NCBI GenBank assembly: GCA_013812695.1
Contig: JACCSZ010000076.1
Location: forward strand, 1-15,378
Source of the DNA: Gemmatimonadales bacterium
GTDB lineage: Bacteria > Gemmatimonadota > Gemmatimonadetes > Gemmatimonadales > GWC2-71-9
Length of the DNA: 15,378 nt
Direction: 5' to 3'
Shown here: positions 1 to 5,153 of the stretch, piece after piece
Layout: the number at the start of each line of letters is the position of its first letter
Numbering within the stretch: position 1 is the stretch's first letter
Made by a program: the position numbers and the translations under genes
The notes under the pieces: model-generated
What the model saw: only the letters and a program-made list of their open reading frames with translations
Database searches by the model: none
Told to the model about the DNA's origin: nothing

Positions 1-59
1 ACGATCGACAGCACGCCCGCGAAGATCGGGCGATCGATGAAGAACCTGGAGACGTTCAT
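1..59 (-). CDS. RND efflux transporter permease, N-terminal fragment (cut by window edge)
   Basis: On the minus strand an ATG at 59 opens a frame reading MNVSRFFIDRPIFAGVLSI, which runs off the window. This is the hallmark start of HAE1-type RND inner-membrane pumps (AcrB/MexB-like): a short cytoplasmic amphipathic lead with the conserved FFIDRPIFA stretch, then the first membrane helix. These pumps are about 1,000 residues, so only about 2% is visible. The start lies 3 bases after the stop of the adaptor gene, and a GGGAG-like ribosome site sits inside the adaptor's 3' end, so the two are co-translated partners. Family assignment is firm despite the short fragment; substrate cannot be judged. 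Confidence 0.88.
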   Translation of the reverse strand, partial: MNVSRFFIDRPIFAGVLSI

Positions 60-62
60 CGC

Positions 63-1241
63 TCAGCGGCTCCCGGCCGCGGCCGCGGAGGTGGTCGTCG
101 TGGAGTCGGGCTCCATGGCGGCGAGCGCCGGCGTGACCTTCATGCCCGGCCGCACCCGCTGGAGGCCGTTGATGACGATGCGGTCGCCGCTCTTGAGGCC
201 GGCCGTGACGACGCGGAGGCCGTCCACCAGCCGGCCCAGCTCCACGGAGCGGTACTCGACGGTGGTGTCGGGCTTGAGCACGAGCACGAACTTCTTGTCC
301 TGGTCGGTGCCGACCGCGCGGTCCTGGATGAGCGTGGCCCGATAGCGTCCGCTGCCGACCAGCTTGATCCGGGCGAAGAGGCCCGGGGTGAACCGCCGCT
401 CCTTGTTCGAAAACACCGCGCGTGCCCGGATGGTCCCGGTCTGGGGGTTGAGCTGGTTGTCCACGAAGTCGACGTAGCCCTCGTGCGGAAAGCCGACCTC
501 GTTTCCGAGGCCCATGTAGATCGGGTTCCGGGCGTCGCGCGAGCTGGGGCGCGAGCCCAGGCGGGCCAGGTTCCCATACTTGAGGTAGGTCTGCTCGTCG
601 CCCTCGAAGTAGGCGTAGATCGGGTCGAGCGAGACCACGTTGGTGAGCAGCGTCGCGGTGGGCGGGCCGGCTTGCACCAAGTTGCCCGCCGTCACCTCGG
701 CGCGGCCCACGCGGCCCGAGATCGGCGAGCGCACGCTGGTCCACCCGAGGTTGAGCTGTGCCGTCTGGACGGCCGCTTCCGCCCCGCGGACGGCCGCCAC
801 GCCCGTGGCCTGCGCGCTGGTCCGGGTGTCGAACTCCTCGCGGGAGATGGCCTGGACGTTCACCAGCTTCCGGGCCCGTGCGACCTCCCGGGCCGCCAGC
901 TGGGAGCCGGTGCGAGCTTCCTCGAGTTGCGCCTGGGCGCGCGCGAGGTCGGCCTGGTACGGCCGGGGATCGATCTCGAAGAGCAGGTCGCCCCGGCGGA
1001 CCTCCCGGCCTTCGGCGAAACTGACGCGCCGGATGAAGCCGGAGACCCGGGGACGGATCTCGACCTCGTTGACCGCTTCGAGCCGGCCGCTGAACTCATC
1101 CCACTCCGTGATGTCCCGCTCGAGCACCGCCGCCACGGTGACCGCCGGCGGAGGCGGGGGCGGCGGCGGCTCGGCCGCGCAGCCGACCAGACTACCACTC
1201 CATCCGAGCGTGGCGAGTAACGCAAGCGAACGGGACCGCAT
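63..1241 (-). CDS. RND efflux periplasmic adaptor (MexA/AcrA-type membrane fusion lipoprotein)
   Basis: A 392-residue membrane fusion protein that would bridge an RND pump to an outer-membrane channel. Residues 1-21 form a lipoprotein signal ending in the lipobox LVGC (Cys21), followed by eight consecutive prolines at 25-32. The lipoyl half-motif is clear in VEIRPRVSGFIRRVSF and GDLLFEIDPRPYQADLARA; an alpha-helical hairpin, a second lipoyl half (SPISGRVGRAEV) and the beta-barrel/membrane-proximal domain (TPGLFARIKL, then GLKSGDRIVINGLQRVRPGM) follow. Length is normal for the family. I chose ATG at 1241 because an AGGGAGGT ribosome site lies 5 bases upstream and the signal peptide starts cleanly there; a TTG at 1262 in the same frame is poorer. 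It lies between the ArsR regulator and the pump gene on the same strand. Confidence 0.95.
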   Translation of the reverse strand: MRSRSLALLATLGWSGSLVGCAAEPPPPPPPPAVTVAAVLERDITEWDEFSGRLEAVNEVEIRPRVSGFIRRVSFAEGREVRRGDLLFEIDPRPYQADLARAQAQLEEARTGSQLAAREVARARKLVNVQAISREEFDTRTSAQATGVAAVRGAEAAVQTAQLNLGWTSVRSPISGRVGRAEVTAGNLVQAGPPTATLLTNVVSLDPIYAYFEGDEQTYLKYGNLARLGSRPSSRDARNPIYMGLGNEVGFPHEGYVDFVDNQLNPQTGTIRARAVFSNKERRFTPGLFARIKLVGSGRYRATLIQDRAVGTDQDKKFVLVLKPDTTVEYRSVELGRLVDGLRVVTAGLKSGDRIVINGLQRVRPGMKVTPALAAMEPDSTTTTSAAAAGSR

Positions 1242-1264
1242 ACCGACCTCCCTGAAATACAAGC

Positions 1265-1279
1265 GGCCCCGGCGGGGCC
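1265..1279. other. GC-rich palindrome between regulator and adaptor genes
   Basis: GGCCCC (1265-1270) and GGGGCC (1274-1279) pair perfectly across a GGC loop. It lies about 24 bases upstream of the adaptor start and directly beside the second inverted repeat at 1281-1300. On the minus (sense) strand the T-run comes before this stem, not after it, so it is not a standard terminator. It could be a leader hairpin or part of a compound operator. Confidence 0.35.
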
Positions 1280-1280
1280 A

Positions 1281-1300
1281 AAAACTGTTACGACAGTTTT
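1281..1300. promoter_or_regulatory. Perfect 8-bp inverted repeat at the end of the regulator gene, possible operator
   Basis: AAAACTGT (1281-1288) and ACAGTTTT (1293-1300) are perfect inverted arms around TACG. The dyad straddles the stop codon of the ArsR gene and ends about 40 bases before the adaptor start. Its sequence differs from the palindrome over the ArsR promoter, so it would be read by another protein, or it acts as a weak A/T-rich hairpin that partially terminates transcripts between regulator and pump. The dyad is certain; the function is inferred. Confidence 0.4.
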
Positions 1301-1674
1301 ACAACCGTCTTACGAACCCGTCGCCCGGCGCTCGTACGCTTCGCATCCGGAGGGCCTCCCGCCTCGGCCTCGCTCTCGCGGCCGATCCGGCGCATCAACT
1401 CGACCGTGTAGGCGCTGAGGACGTCGCGCCGCACCTCACAATGAAGGAACTGACCCTCGCGGCGCGCCTCGACCAGCCCGGCCCTGACCAGCTCCTTGAT
1501 GTGGTGGGAGATGGTGGCCTTGGACACCGGAAACTGGTCCCGAAGCCGCTGACAGGGGCACGCCTCTTCGCCCGCGATGGTCTCGAGGAGCGCCATGCGC
1601 CTCGGGTCGGCCAGCGCCTTGGCGATGAGCTCGAACTGCCGGCCCGTGATGCGGGGCGCTCGTCGGAGGGTCAC
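1288..1674 (-). CDS. ArsR-family winged-helix transcriptional regulator
   Basis: A 128-residue winged-helix repressor. The core begins with FELIAKALADPRRMALLETIAG (residues 14-35), continues to the recognition helix SKATISHHIKELVRAGLVEA (51-70) and ends in a short wing (EGQFLHCEV). ACPC (38-41) sits where classical metal-sensing members carry the ELCVCDL motif, so Cys39 and Cys41 could bind a soft metal or thiophile. Many relatives with HTH text like this are not metal sensors, so the ligand is open. The C-terminal 25 residues are basic and extended. The start is GTG; a consensus promoter places transcription start at or next to it, giving a leaderless message. It is first in the operon with the RND adaptor and pump (46-base gap), which implies local control of efflux and of itself. 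Confidence 0.9.
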   Translation of the reverse strand: MTLRRAPRITGRQFELIAKALADPRRMALLETIAGEEACPCQRLRDQFPVSKATISHHIKELVRAGLVEARREGQFLHCEVRRDVLSAYTVELMRRIGRESEAEAGGPPDAKRTSAGRRVRKTVVKLS

Positions 1675-1675
1675 G

Positions 1676-1693
1676 GTTCTATGATCATCGAAC
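1676..1693. promoter_or_regulatory. 18-bp palindrome over the -10 of the ArsR gene, likely autoregulatory operator
   Basis: The minus-strand sequence GTTCGATGATCATAGAAC is an 18-bp palindrome with only one mismatched pair and a central ATGATCAT. It covers the -10 hexamer and ends just upstream of the GTG start of the ArsR gene. ArsR-family dimers bind imperfect dyads of this size over their own promoters, so self-repression by steric block is the natural reading. Confidence 0.65.
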
Positions 1694-1709
1694 TATCGCA
1701 TTCTGTCAA
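1681..1709 (-). promoter_or_regulatory. Sigma-70-type promoter for the ArsR-RND operon
   Basis: On the minus strand a perfect -35 TTGACA (1704-1709) is separated by exactly 17 bases from GATCAT (1681-1686; four of six matches to TATAAT). The expected transcription start, seven bases past the -10, falls on or beside the GTG start at 1674, which implies a leaderless mRNA. This also agrees with the absence of a ribosome site before that GTG. Confidence 0.6.
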
Positions 1710-1759
1710 GCCGGCGATATCTTGAAGTCATGAACCTGGCGTGTCGAGAAGGTTCCCCC

Positions 1760-1789
1760 CCTTCGCTGCGCTGAGGGTCGGGATGACAG
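1760..1789. repeat. Diverged copy of the REP-like element found at 7916-8018
   Basis: CCTTCGCTGCGCTGAGG followed by GTCGGGATGACAG matches the element at 7994-8018 (CCTTCGCTTCGCTCAGGATGACAG) apart from two substitutions and an extra GGTCG-like insertion. It lies 22 bases beyond the stop of the radical-SAM gene, again just outside a 3' end. Two dispersed, intergenic, 3'-located copies support a genome-wide repeat family. Confidence 0.6.
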
Positions 1790-1803
1790 CGCGGACTCCG
1801 CGC
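1789..1803. terminator. Hairpin just after the radical-SAM gene
   Basis: GCGCGGA (1789-1795) and TCCGCGC (1797-1803) are perfect 7-base arms around one base, 8 bases after the stop codon on the minus strand. There is no T-tract, so this is a possible 3'-end-stabilising hairpin or factor-assisted stop rather than a textbook terminator. Confidence 0.35.
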
Positions 1804-1811
1804 CCGCGGCG

Positions 1812-3071
1812 CTACCGAAACGTCCCCGGACTCACGGCGTAGGTGAGGTGATGCATTCCCGCCGTGTCCTCCGGCGCCCAGAACCCGAGCTGTTCCGTCC
1901 ACCGGGTCGTCTGCAGCCGGCGCCCGCGCAGGGTGAGGAAGCCGCCGGCTCGGGTCGTCACCACGCCGAGCCCTCGCAGATCCGCGAGCCCCCGCAGCGT
2001 CAGCGCCGCCCGCTGGGCGACGAGCCGCCGGGCGGCGACCGGTCCGATCCCTGGCACGCGCACCAGATCCTCGTACGCCGCGCGCATGACCTCCACCGGA
2101 AACCGTTCGGGATGCGCGAGCGCCCAGGCGGCCTTGGGATCGACGCCCAGCGGCAGGTTGCCCCCAGGCTCGTAGACGATCTCCTCGGCCGCGAAGCCGT
2201 AATCGTGGAGCAGGTAGTCGGCCTGGTAGAGCCGGTGCTCGCGGAGGGCCGGGGCCGGCGGCGTGTTCTCCATCGGCGTGTCGGTGATCGGCCGGAAGGC
2301 GCTGAAGTGGGTGTGGTGGATCCCGCCGCCGCCCTGGAGCCTGGCCACCATGTCGATGAGCGCGCGGTCGGTATCGGGCGTAGCGCCGACCACGAACTGC
2401 ATCGTCATGCCGGCCGCGCCGCCGGGATGCAGCGGATCCGGTGGCCGGCCATGCGCCCGCGCGGTCCGTTCCAGCGTCACCAGCGAGCGCACCCGCTCGA
2501 GGTTTTCGAGCGCCACCGGCAGACTCTTGTCGGGCGCAATCTGGGTGAGAGTCTGCCCGCACGGCGTTTCCAGGTTGAGCGACACGCGGCTGGCGAGCGC
2601 CGTGAGCCGCTCGATCTGCGCGGGCTCCGCGCCGGCGACGAGCTTCACGTGGATGTAGCCGGCGAATCGATGGCGTTCCCGCAGCAGCTCGAGCGCCGCG
2701 ATGAGGTCGTCCATCACCCTCACCGGATTGCTCGGAATGCCCGTGGTGACGAACAGTCCGTCCACCCAGCCGCGCTGGAGCGCGCCGAGGAAGATGCGCA
2801 CCAGCTCCGCGGGCTTGAGCAGCGTGCGCGGCATGTTCCGGTCCCGCCGCATGGGGCAGTACGTGCAGTTGTAACTGCACGCGTTCGTCATGAGAATGCG
2901 CAGCAGGCGAGCGTGACCGGGTCCGCGCGTGCGGAGGTGCCGTATGTTGAGCGGGCCGAGCGCTCCGACGTGGCGGGCGTGACGCAACCGTGGCGGGGGA
3001 CCGTCGCGGTCATCCGCGGCGAGCGACATGAGTGTATCGAGCTTGTGTTCGAGATCCGGCACGCGCAGCAT
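1812..3071 (-). CDS. Putative DNA modification/repair radical-SAM protein (UDG-linked family)
   Basis: A 419-residue radical-SAM enzyme. The 4Fe-4S motif is CSYNCTYC (Cys65, Cys69, Cys72; CX3CX2C) followed by PMRRDR. The fold continues with GLFVTTGIPSNPVRVMD, YIHVKLVAG and SLNLETP. A helix-hairpin-helix DNA-binding element, VPGIGPVAARRLV (339-351), lies near the C-terminus. This architecture matches the TIGR03916-type family, which normally sits beside a uracil-DNA-glycosylase-superfamily partner and is thought to act in DNA modification or repair; its reaction is not known. The ATG at 3071 has a GAGG about 7 bases upstream. No partner glycosylase appears in the flanks; instead a NUDIX hydrolase gene diverges from it. 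The C-terminal ~65 residues (WTEQLGFWAPEDTAGM) are less clearly family-typical. Confidence 0.85.
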   Translation of the reverse strand: MLRVPDLEHKLDTLMSLAADDRDGPPPRLRHARHVGALGPLNIRHLRTRGPGHARLLRILMTNACSYNCTYCPMRRDRNMPRTLLKPAELVRIFLGALQRGWVDGLFVTTGIPSNPVRVMDDLIAALELLRERHRFAGYIHVKLVAGAEPAQIERLTALASRVSLNLETPCGQTLTQIAPDKSLPVALENLERVRSLVTLERTARAHGRPPDPLHPGGAAGMTMQFVVGATPDTDRALIDMVARLQGGGGIHHTHFSAFRPITDTPMENTPPAPALREHRLYQADYLLHDYGFAAEEIVYEPGGNLPLGVDPKAAWALAHPERFPVEVMRAAYEDLVRVPGIGPVAARRLVAQRAALTLRGLADLRGLGVVTTRAGGFLTLRGRRLQTTRWTEQLGFWAPEDTAGMHHLTYAVSPGTFR

Positions 3072-3151
3072 GTCATCCTCGGGATCGGCGGGGATGCTAA
3101 ACTACCCGAACAAATACCGAAACACAAGCTCCGGTTGGGTGTTTGGCGATG

Positions 3152-3180
3152 TCCCATCCTATGGGTGCGGTCTGATGGGA
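3152..3180 (+). other. Hairpin in the divergent spacer upstream of the NUDIX gene
   Basis: TCCCATC (3152-3158) pairs perfectly with GATGGGA (3174-3180), and a competing CCCAT/ATGGG hairpin shares the left arm, so two mutually exclusive folds are possible. The spacer (3072-3277, 206 bp) separates the radical-SAM and NUDIX genes and must hold both promoters. I recognise no riboswitch consensus and no convincing promoter pair in it. Confidence 0.3.
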
Positions 3181-3277
3181 CGAAAGCAGGGGAAAAGGCG
3201 GAGCTGGTGGACATCGTGCCTCATCCCCCGCGCCACGAGTCGGCGGGTTACCGCCCCAGCGCTTCGATCGGCATTCG

Positions 3278-3793
3278 ATGAGCACTACGCCTAAGCGGGC
3301 CCGGCGTCCGAACGTCAGCGCGGGCCTGCTGCTGTTCCGTCGCGGAGCGGGTGGCTTGGAGCTGTTCCTCGCGCATCCGGGGGGCCCGTTCTGGCGCCAC
3401 CGGGATGCCGGCGCCTGGACCGTTCCCAAGGGCGGGGTCGACGAGGGCGAGGAGTTGCTCGCCGCGGCGCGGCGCGAGTTCGAGGAGGAGACGGGCATCG
3501 TTCCCGAGGGACCGTTCGTGCCGCTCGGCAGCGTACGCCAGAAGGCCGGCAAGGTCGTGCATGCCTGGGGATGGGAAGGCGACGCGGATGCCGACCAGAT
3601 CGTCAGCAACACCACGCGGACGCAGTGGCCGCCGGGGTCGGGCCAATGGATTACTTATCCGGAGGTGGACCGCTGCGCCTGGTTCGAGCCCGAGGTCGCC
3701 CGTACCCGTATCAACCCTGCCCAGGCGGAGCTGATCGCGAGGCTGGAGGGCTTGGTGAACGGAAGGTCCCCGGAGTCACCGCCGGTACCATGA
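3278..3793 (+). CDS. NUDIX hydrolase (COG4119-like)
   Basis: A 171-residue cytosolic NUDIX protein. The Nudix box is complete at residues 52-74: GGVDEGEELLAAARREFEEE followed by TGI, fitting GX5EX7REUXEEXGU, so the magnesium-binding glutamates are present and hydrolysis of a nucleoside-diphosphate-linked substrate is expected. The N-terminal VSAGLLLFRRG and FLAHPGGPFWRHRDAGAWTVPKG strands are typical of the COG4119 group, whose physiological substrate is not settled. The ATG at 3278 has no clear ribosome site; no better in-frame start is visible. It diverges from the radical-SAM gene across 206 bp. A shared theme of nucleotide or DNA damage handling is possible but only inferred from proximity. 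Confidence 0.9.
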   Translation: MSTTPKRARRPNVSAGLLLFRRGAGGLELFLAHPGGPFWRHRDAGAWTVPKGGVDEGEELLAAARREFEEETGIVPEGPFVPLGSVRQKAGKVVHAWGWEGDADADQIVSNTTRTQWPPGSGQWITYPEVDRCAWFEPEVARTRINPAQAELIARLEGLVNGRSPESPPVP

Positions 3794-3855
3794 GGGAGCG
3801 TTCGAATCCGGAGCTAGTGCAGGGATGGGGTATGGGATCGGAGGCGTGGTGGCGT

Positions 3856-3879
3856 GGCGCGCCGGATCACCGGCGCGCC
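3856..3879. terminator. Perfect 10-bp hairpin between convergent genes
   Basis: GGCGCGCCGG (3856-3865) and CCGGCGCGCC (3870-3879) are perfect arms around ATCA. It lies in the 100-bp spacer between the NUDIX gene (plus) and the HbpS-like gene (minus), 15 bases from the latter's stop. No T-run follows on either strand. The all-GC stem would still be a strong two-way barrier or 3'-end protector. Confidence 0.6.
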
Positions 3880-3893
3880 TGGACGGGCAAACG

Positions 3894-4718
3894 TCAGGGC
3901 GTGACCGGACTCACCGGGTAGGCCGTCGGCAACGCCTGGCCCTCCGCGATCACTTCCGCCGGAACCAGGGGACAGGCTGGATGGCCCCAGCCGCTGGCGC
4001 TGGCCCCGTTGCCGTCGATGTCGTATACGATATTGTCGAAACCGCTCGCGGGGTCAACGCCGCCCGGGACGAAGTCCAACACTAACTGATCGCGTAGTTT
4101 CCAGGCGATGCTGTGGTCGGCGCACGAGGTGTCCCCGCTGACCCCTACGGCCCCGATGACTTCGCCGCTGGCGTCGTACAACGCGAGGCCTCCGCCGAAG
4201 ACGTTCACCCCGCCGATCCGCTTCTCGATCATGTAGTCTGACAGGGTTCCGTAGTCATCAGCGTTGCCGCCGTAGGCGGCGTCGGTGTTGACGGGGTTGC
4301 TCTCCTGCAAGCCGAACAGGCTCCCGCCCGGCTGAACCGCGCTGTACAGGTTGGCCGTCGCGAGCGAGAGGTTGGTGAGGCTGAGGCTGTTGGCGGTGCT
4401 CGCCTTTTGCGCGGAGATGACGCGCGAGGCCGGCCACTGGTCGCCGGTCTTGTCGCCCGTGAAGGCGATGGCGCGGACGATGCCGCTCCGGTCAACGACC
4501 GTTGCCCACATATCGAGGCCGAAGCCCTTGTTGTCCTGGGCCTGCGCGAAATCGAGGGCTGCCTTGAGCTGATCGTAAGTAGGCAGACTCGGGCTCCCGT
4601 CCGGCCCCACGAGGCCTCCGTCGTTGTTGTCGTCGTCACCGCACGCCGTCAGAACGAGGGTCAATCCGAGCGCCGCCGCGATTGCGGTGCGGCCTCCACC
4701 GAACAAGAACGAATGCAT
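3894..4718 (-). CDS. HbpS/GlcG-like (DUF336, haem-binding family) lipoprotein
   Basis: A 274-residue predicted lipoprotein. The signal peptide ends in the lipobox LTAC (Cys26) followed by an acidic linker, GDDDNNDGG. The family core follows: YDQLKAALDFAQAQ, then WATVVDRSGIVRAIAFTGD, the RVISAQKASTANSL helix, and the closing strand-turn GGVNVFGGGLALYDASGEVIGAVGVSGDTS. This pattern belongs to the GlcG/HbpS superfamily (Pfam Haem_degrading), some members of which bind haem extracellularly; no specific haem ligand can be named from this sequence. The C-terminal ~70 residues (FDNIVYDIDGNGASASGW) extend beyond the usual domain of about 140 residues. The ATG at 4718 follows an AAGGAAG ribosome site with good spacing. 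It stands alone, convergent with the NUDIX gene. Confidence 0.88.
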   Translation of the reverse strand: MHSFLFGGGRTAIAAALGLTLVLTACGDDDNNDGGLVGPDGSPSLPTYDQLKAALDFAQAQDNKGFGLDMWATVVDRSGIVRAIAFTGDKTGDQWPASRVISAQKASTANSLSLTNLSLATANLYSAVQPGGSLFGLQESNPVNTDAAYGGNADDYGTLSDYMIEKRIGGVNVFGGGLALYDASGEVIGAVGVSGDTSCADHSIAWKLRDQLVLDFVPGGVDPASGFDNIVYDIDGNGASASGWGHPACPLVPAEVIAEGQALPTAYPVSPVTP

Positions 4719-5153
4719 GCGGTCTTCCTTTTACAGTTGAAGTGAATCAGGTGGAGTCAGCCACCCCGGCAACCCTGAGCTTTGATCCGGGGACCGGCGC
4801 GAGGGTCGAGGACCGGTGGCTTCGCGTCGCCGGCGCATGCGTTTCACTTTGAGGCCGGGGAGACAACGTAGGACCTGCGGTTGGCCAAGTCAACCAGGTC
4901 TTGCGGTGTGAATAACTTGGACGGCGGGCCACGGTCGCCAAGGGAAAGATGTAGGCGTGGCGCGCCTGTTGCCGATCTGATCGCGCCCCGCCTGTGGGGG
5001 AACGCACAACTCACAGCGGTGGCTGGTGTTGCCACGGGCTGCACGGCCATCGCGCCCGCGTGATCCCTCTGGCGGTTCGCCGCCCCGAGGCAGATCGCCG
5101 GGCGGTTGACGACCTGGTGCTATGTGTCAGTCCTCACTCTGCCGGATGAACGC
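4719..5153. other. 435-bp divergent gap without a convincing gene
   Basis: The spacer separates the HbpS-like lipoprotein (minus) from the metalloprotease (plus). Open frames of 60-86 codons occur on both strands but lack ribosome sites, domain signatures and codon bias distinct from chance at this GC content. A GGCGG-TTCG-CCGCC hairpin (5071-5084) and a GTGGC/GCCAC dyad near 5022-5038 may be leader structures of the protease mRNA. Confidence 0.5.
4865..4893 (-). promoter_or_regulatory. Weak promoter candidate for the HbpS-like gene
   Basis: On the minus strand TTGACT (4888-4893) is followed after 17 bases by TACGTT (4865-4870). The -35 matches five of six positions, the -10 only three. It would give a leader of about 140 bases. 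Offered as the best visible candidate only. Confidence 0.2.

Noticed and set aside
3072..3277. Possible riboswitch (TPP- or fluoride-like fragments) upstream of the NUDIX gene
   Set aside because: Only short matches such as GGCGATG and CTGATGG; the conserved cores and pairing layout of those classes are absent.
1848..3281. Long plus-strand open frame opposite the radical-SAM gene
   Set aside because: The minus strand has the CX3CX2C motif and helix-hairpin-helix; the plus frame reads as arginine- and proline-rich noise.
4844..5063. Small open frames in the 435-bp gap on both strands
   Set aside because: No ribosome site, no signal peptide or domain, and both strands are open over the same stretch.
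5106..5153. TTG start extending the metalloprotease by 16 residues
   Set aside because: The extension puts a charged segment in front of a clean lipoprotein signal; the ATG at 5154 starts it directly.
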